Shown here in pieces: positions 62,563 through 64,000 of a stretch of DNA of 64,000 bases. Under the pieces are notes generated by a model, which was not told the DNA's origin, searched no databases, and saw nothing but the letters and a program-made list of their open reading frames with translations. Source of the stretch: Halodesulfovibrio sp. MK-HDV (GTDB lineage Bacteria; Desulfobacterota; Desulfovibrionia; Desulfovibrionales; Desulfovibrionaceae); NCBI RefSeq assembly GCF_009914765.1, contig NZ_WYDS01000013.1:1-64000 (forward strand), in the 5' to 3' direction. Position 1 is the stretch's first letter. Each line of letters begins with the position of its first letter. A program made the translations under genes and the position numbers.

Positions 62563-62847
62563 ATGGAATTAGGAAGAGTACGAGGACAAGTAGTTGCTAC
62601 TGTTCGTGATCCCGGCGTGCCCCCTGTTACCTTGCTGCTAGTGGATCTTATTACCGCTGACGGTGAAGTTGTTCGTTCTGGACAGGTTGCAGCCGACACC
62701 CTTGGTGCCGGCGAAGGTGAGATGATACTGCTTGTTCGCGGTAGCTCCGCTCGTTTTACTATGAACGATCGACCACCTCTTGACCTGAGTGTAATCGCTA
62801 TTATTGATCAGATTTCCTCACAGGGCGAAACAGTTTACAATAAATAA
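62563..62847 (+). CDS. BMC-P vertex protein (EutN/CcmL family)
   Basis: This 94-residue pentamer-forming protein caps shell vertices. It opens MELGRVRGQVVATVRDPGVPPVTLLLVD, with GEGEMILLVRGSSAR and IDQIS typical of EutN. AAGGAGA precedes the ATG. Its presence shows that the window encodes a closable shell (H, T and P types). Confidence 0.94.
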   Translation: MELGRVRGQVVATVRDPGVPPVTLLLVDLITADGEVVRSGQVAADTLGAGEGEMILLVRGSSARFTMNDRPPLDLSVIAIIDQISSQGETVYNK

Positions 62848-62864
62848 AATAGTTTGGAGCTAAC

Positions 62865-64000
62865 ATGGCTATCGCACGTGAACAGATAGAGTCTATTGTT
62901 TCTGAAGTTCTTACTCAGCTGACAGGCGCTGCACAGACTTCTGCTGCTGCTCCTGCACCTACCGCAGGCGACTGGGGCATTTTTGACGAATTAGATGATG
63001 CTGTAGCAGCTGCTAAAGTTGCACAGAGCAAAATCGGTACTATCGCAATCCGTAACAAGATTATTGATATCATCCGTCGCGCTGCACGTAACAATGCACG
63101 TCGTCTTTCTGAAATGGCTGTTGAAGAAACTGGTATGGGTAACGTTGAAGACAAGATTGCGAAAACTCTTCTTGTTGCAGACCGCACTCCAGGTACTGAA
63201 GCAGTATCTGCAGAAGCAATCACTGGTGACAATGGTTTTACCATGATCGAAAAAGCTCCTTGGGGCGTTATCGCATCTGTAACTCCTTCCACCAACCCTG
63301 GCTCTACTGTTATCAACAACGGCATTAGCATGATCGCTGCTGGTAACTCTGTAGTATTCGCTCCGCACCCAGCTGCTAAGCGTATTACTCAGGAAGCAAT
63401 CAAGATCATCAACAAAGCTGTTGTTGCTGAAACCGGCATTGCGAACCTCGTGGTTGCTGTTAAAGAACCAACCATCGATGCTGCTAAACGTCTCTTTACT
63501 TTTGAAGGCATTAACCTTCTCGTAGTAACCGGCGGTGAAGCTGTAGTTGAAGCTGCTCGTAAAACCACCAACAAACGCCTTATGGCTGCTGGTGCTGGTA
63601 ACCCTCCTGTAGTTGTTGATGAAACTGCTGACATTGCTCGTGCAGCTATCTCCATCTACACAGGTGCATCTTTCGATAACAACCTCATCTGCGCTGACGA
63701 AAAAGAAATTATCGCAGTTGATTCTATCGCTGATGAGCTTAAAGTTGAGATGAAAAAAGTTGGCGCATACGAGTTGACTCTTGAGCAGGCTAACACCATC
63801 GCTCAGACAGTTATTCTCGATTACGGCACTGACAAAGCTCGTGCTAATCCAAAATGGGTTGGTCGTGACGCTAAAAAACTCGCTGCTATCGCTGGCATCA
63901 GCGTACCAGATACCTGCAAGCTTCTCATCGTAGACGCTGGTCGTGACTCTGACTACGTTTTTGCAACAGTAGAGCAGATGATGCCGCTCGTTCCAGTTCT
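62865..64000 (+). CDS. Acylating aldehyde dehydrogenase of the BMC (EutE/PduP-like), cut by window end
   Basis: The first 378 codons are present. Residues 5-20 (REQIESIVSEVLTQLT) form an amphipathic encapsulation helix followed by an Ala/Pro linker (TSAAAPAPTAG). The dehydrogenase body follows with APWGVIASVTPSTNP and the active site YTGASFDNNLICADEK, whose Cys276 is the nucleophile. It would oxidise an aldehyde with CoA and NAD to acyl-CoA, the substrate for the phosphotransacetylase. It runs off the right edge; about 100 residues and the rest of the operon, probably including the signature enzyme, are missing. GGAGC precedes the ATG. Confidence 0.95.
   Translation, partial: MAIAREQIESIVSEVLTQLTGAAQTSAAAPAPTAGDWGIFDELDDAVAAAKVAQSKIGTIAIRNKIIDIIRRAARNNARRLSEMAVEETGMGNVEDKIAKTLLVADRTPGTEAVSAEAITGDNGFTMIEKAPWGVIASVTPSTNPGSTVINNGISMIAAGNSVVFAPHPAAKRITQEAIKIINKAVVAETGIANLVVAVKEPTIDAAKRLFTFEGINLLVVTGGEAVVEAARKTTNKRLMAAGAGNPPVVVDETADIARAAISIYTGASFDNNLICADEKEIIAVDSIADELKVEMKKVGAYELTLEQANTIAQTVILDYGTDKARANPKWVGRDAKKLAAIAGISVPDTCKLLIVDAGRDSDYVFATVEQMMPLVPV

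Noticed and set aside
1-64000. tRNA genes, rRNA operon or prophage
   Set aside because: No cloverleaf, rRNA signature, integrase or phage structural gene was recognised in any intergenic region.

Overview
The window looks like chromosomal DNA of a marine sulfate-reducing bacterium of the Desulfovibrionaceae, probably Halodesulfovibrio-like. This is inferred from gene content and moderate GC, not from a marker gene. Supporting signs are a periplasmic CbiK-type cobalt chelatase, a Tat-exported superoxide reductase, many sigma-54 activators, and a bacterial microcompartment (BMC) locus with glycyl-radical/ethanolamine-type shell and core genes. No rRNA, tRNA, CRISPR array or insertion sequence was recognised.

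Layout. 0.5-5.3 kb (minus): a cobalamin-riboswitch operon with periplasmic cobaltochelatase, a FecCD/BtuCDF-type ABC transporter and precorrin-2 C20-methyltransferase. 5.3-15.1 kb (minus): a Gate-domain membrane protein, a two-component pair whose phosphorylation sites are all substituted, a MEMO-family protein, a large TPR protein and a frameshifted sigma-54 activator. 15.8-19.0 kb: an IclR regulator translationally coupled to an ADP-forming acyl-CoA synthetase. 19.5-34.2 kb: housekeeping genes (Dus, YfcE, two Hsp20, Trm112-like, PHP phosphatase, U32 protease, RhlE-like helicase, glycogen phosphorylase, EamA transporter, TyrRS, YmdB, MoeA). 34.7-36.5 kb: a divergent ArgO/ArgP-like exporter and regulator. 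36.7-38.7 kb: a degenerate CCA-transferase-like protein and the superoxide reductase. 39-42.4 kb: pyrC, pyrB and an aminohydrolase. 42.9-53.4 kb: chemoreceptor, phosphoesterase, aldo/keto reductase, GalE, a DUF2333-like protein, a glycerophosphodiesterase and two surface-glycan genes.

The accessory highlight is 54.0-64.0 kb, a BMC locus cut by the right window edge. An iron alcohol dehydrogenase (plus) and a metal-site-degenerate amidohydrolase (minus) precede an operon of EutQ-like cupin, phosphotransacetylase, three BMC-H shell proteins, a PduS-like RnfC flavoprotein, a PduT-like BMC-T, an EutN/CcmL vertex protein and the start of an acylating aldehyde dehydrogenase. The amidohydrolase C-terminus and the aldehyde dehydrogenase N-terminus share the hexapeptide IVSEVL inside encapsulation-type helices, suggesting that both are cargo of one shell. 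A perfect -24/-12 promoter precedes the amidohydrolase, and weaker matches precede the other two units. The implied core chemistry is aldehyde to acyl-CoA to acyl-phosphate, with NAD recycling by the alcohol dehydrogenase. The enzyme that makes the aldehyde is not visible, so the substrate is open.

Two genome-wide-looking themes also stand out. GC-rich elements follow stop codons and are mirrored around bidirectional terminators between convergent genes. Four genes carry single-base frameshifts, three of them an extra base in an A/T tract of 7-9.
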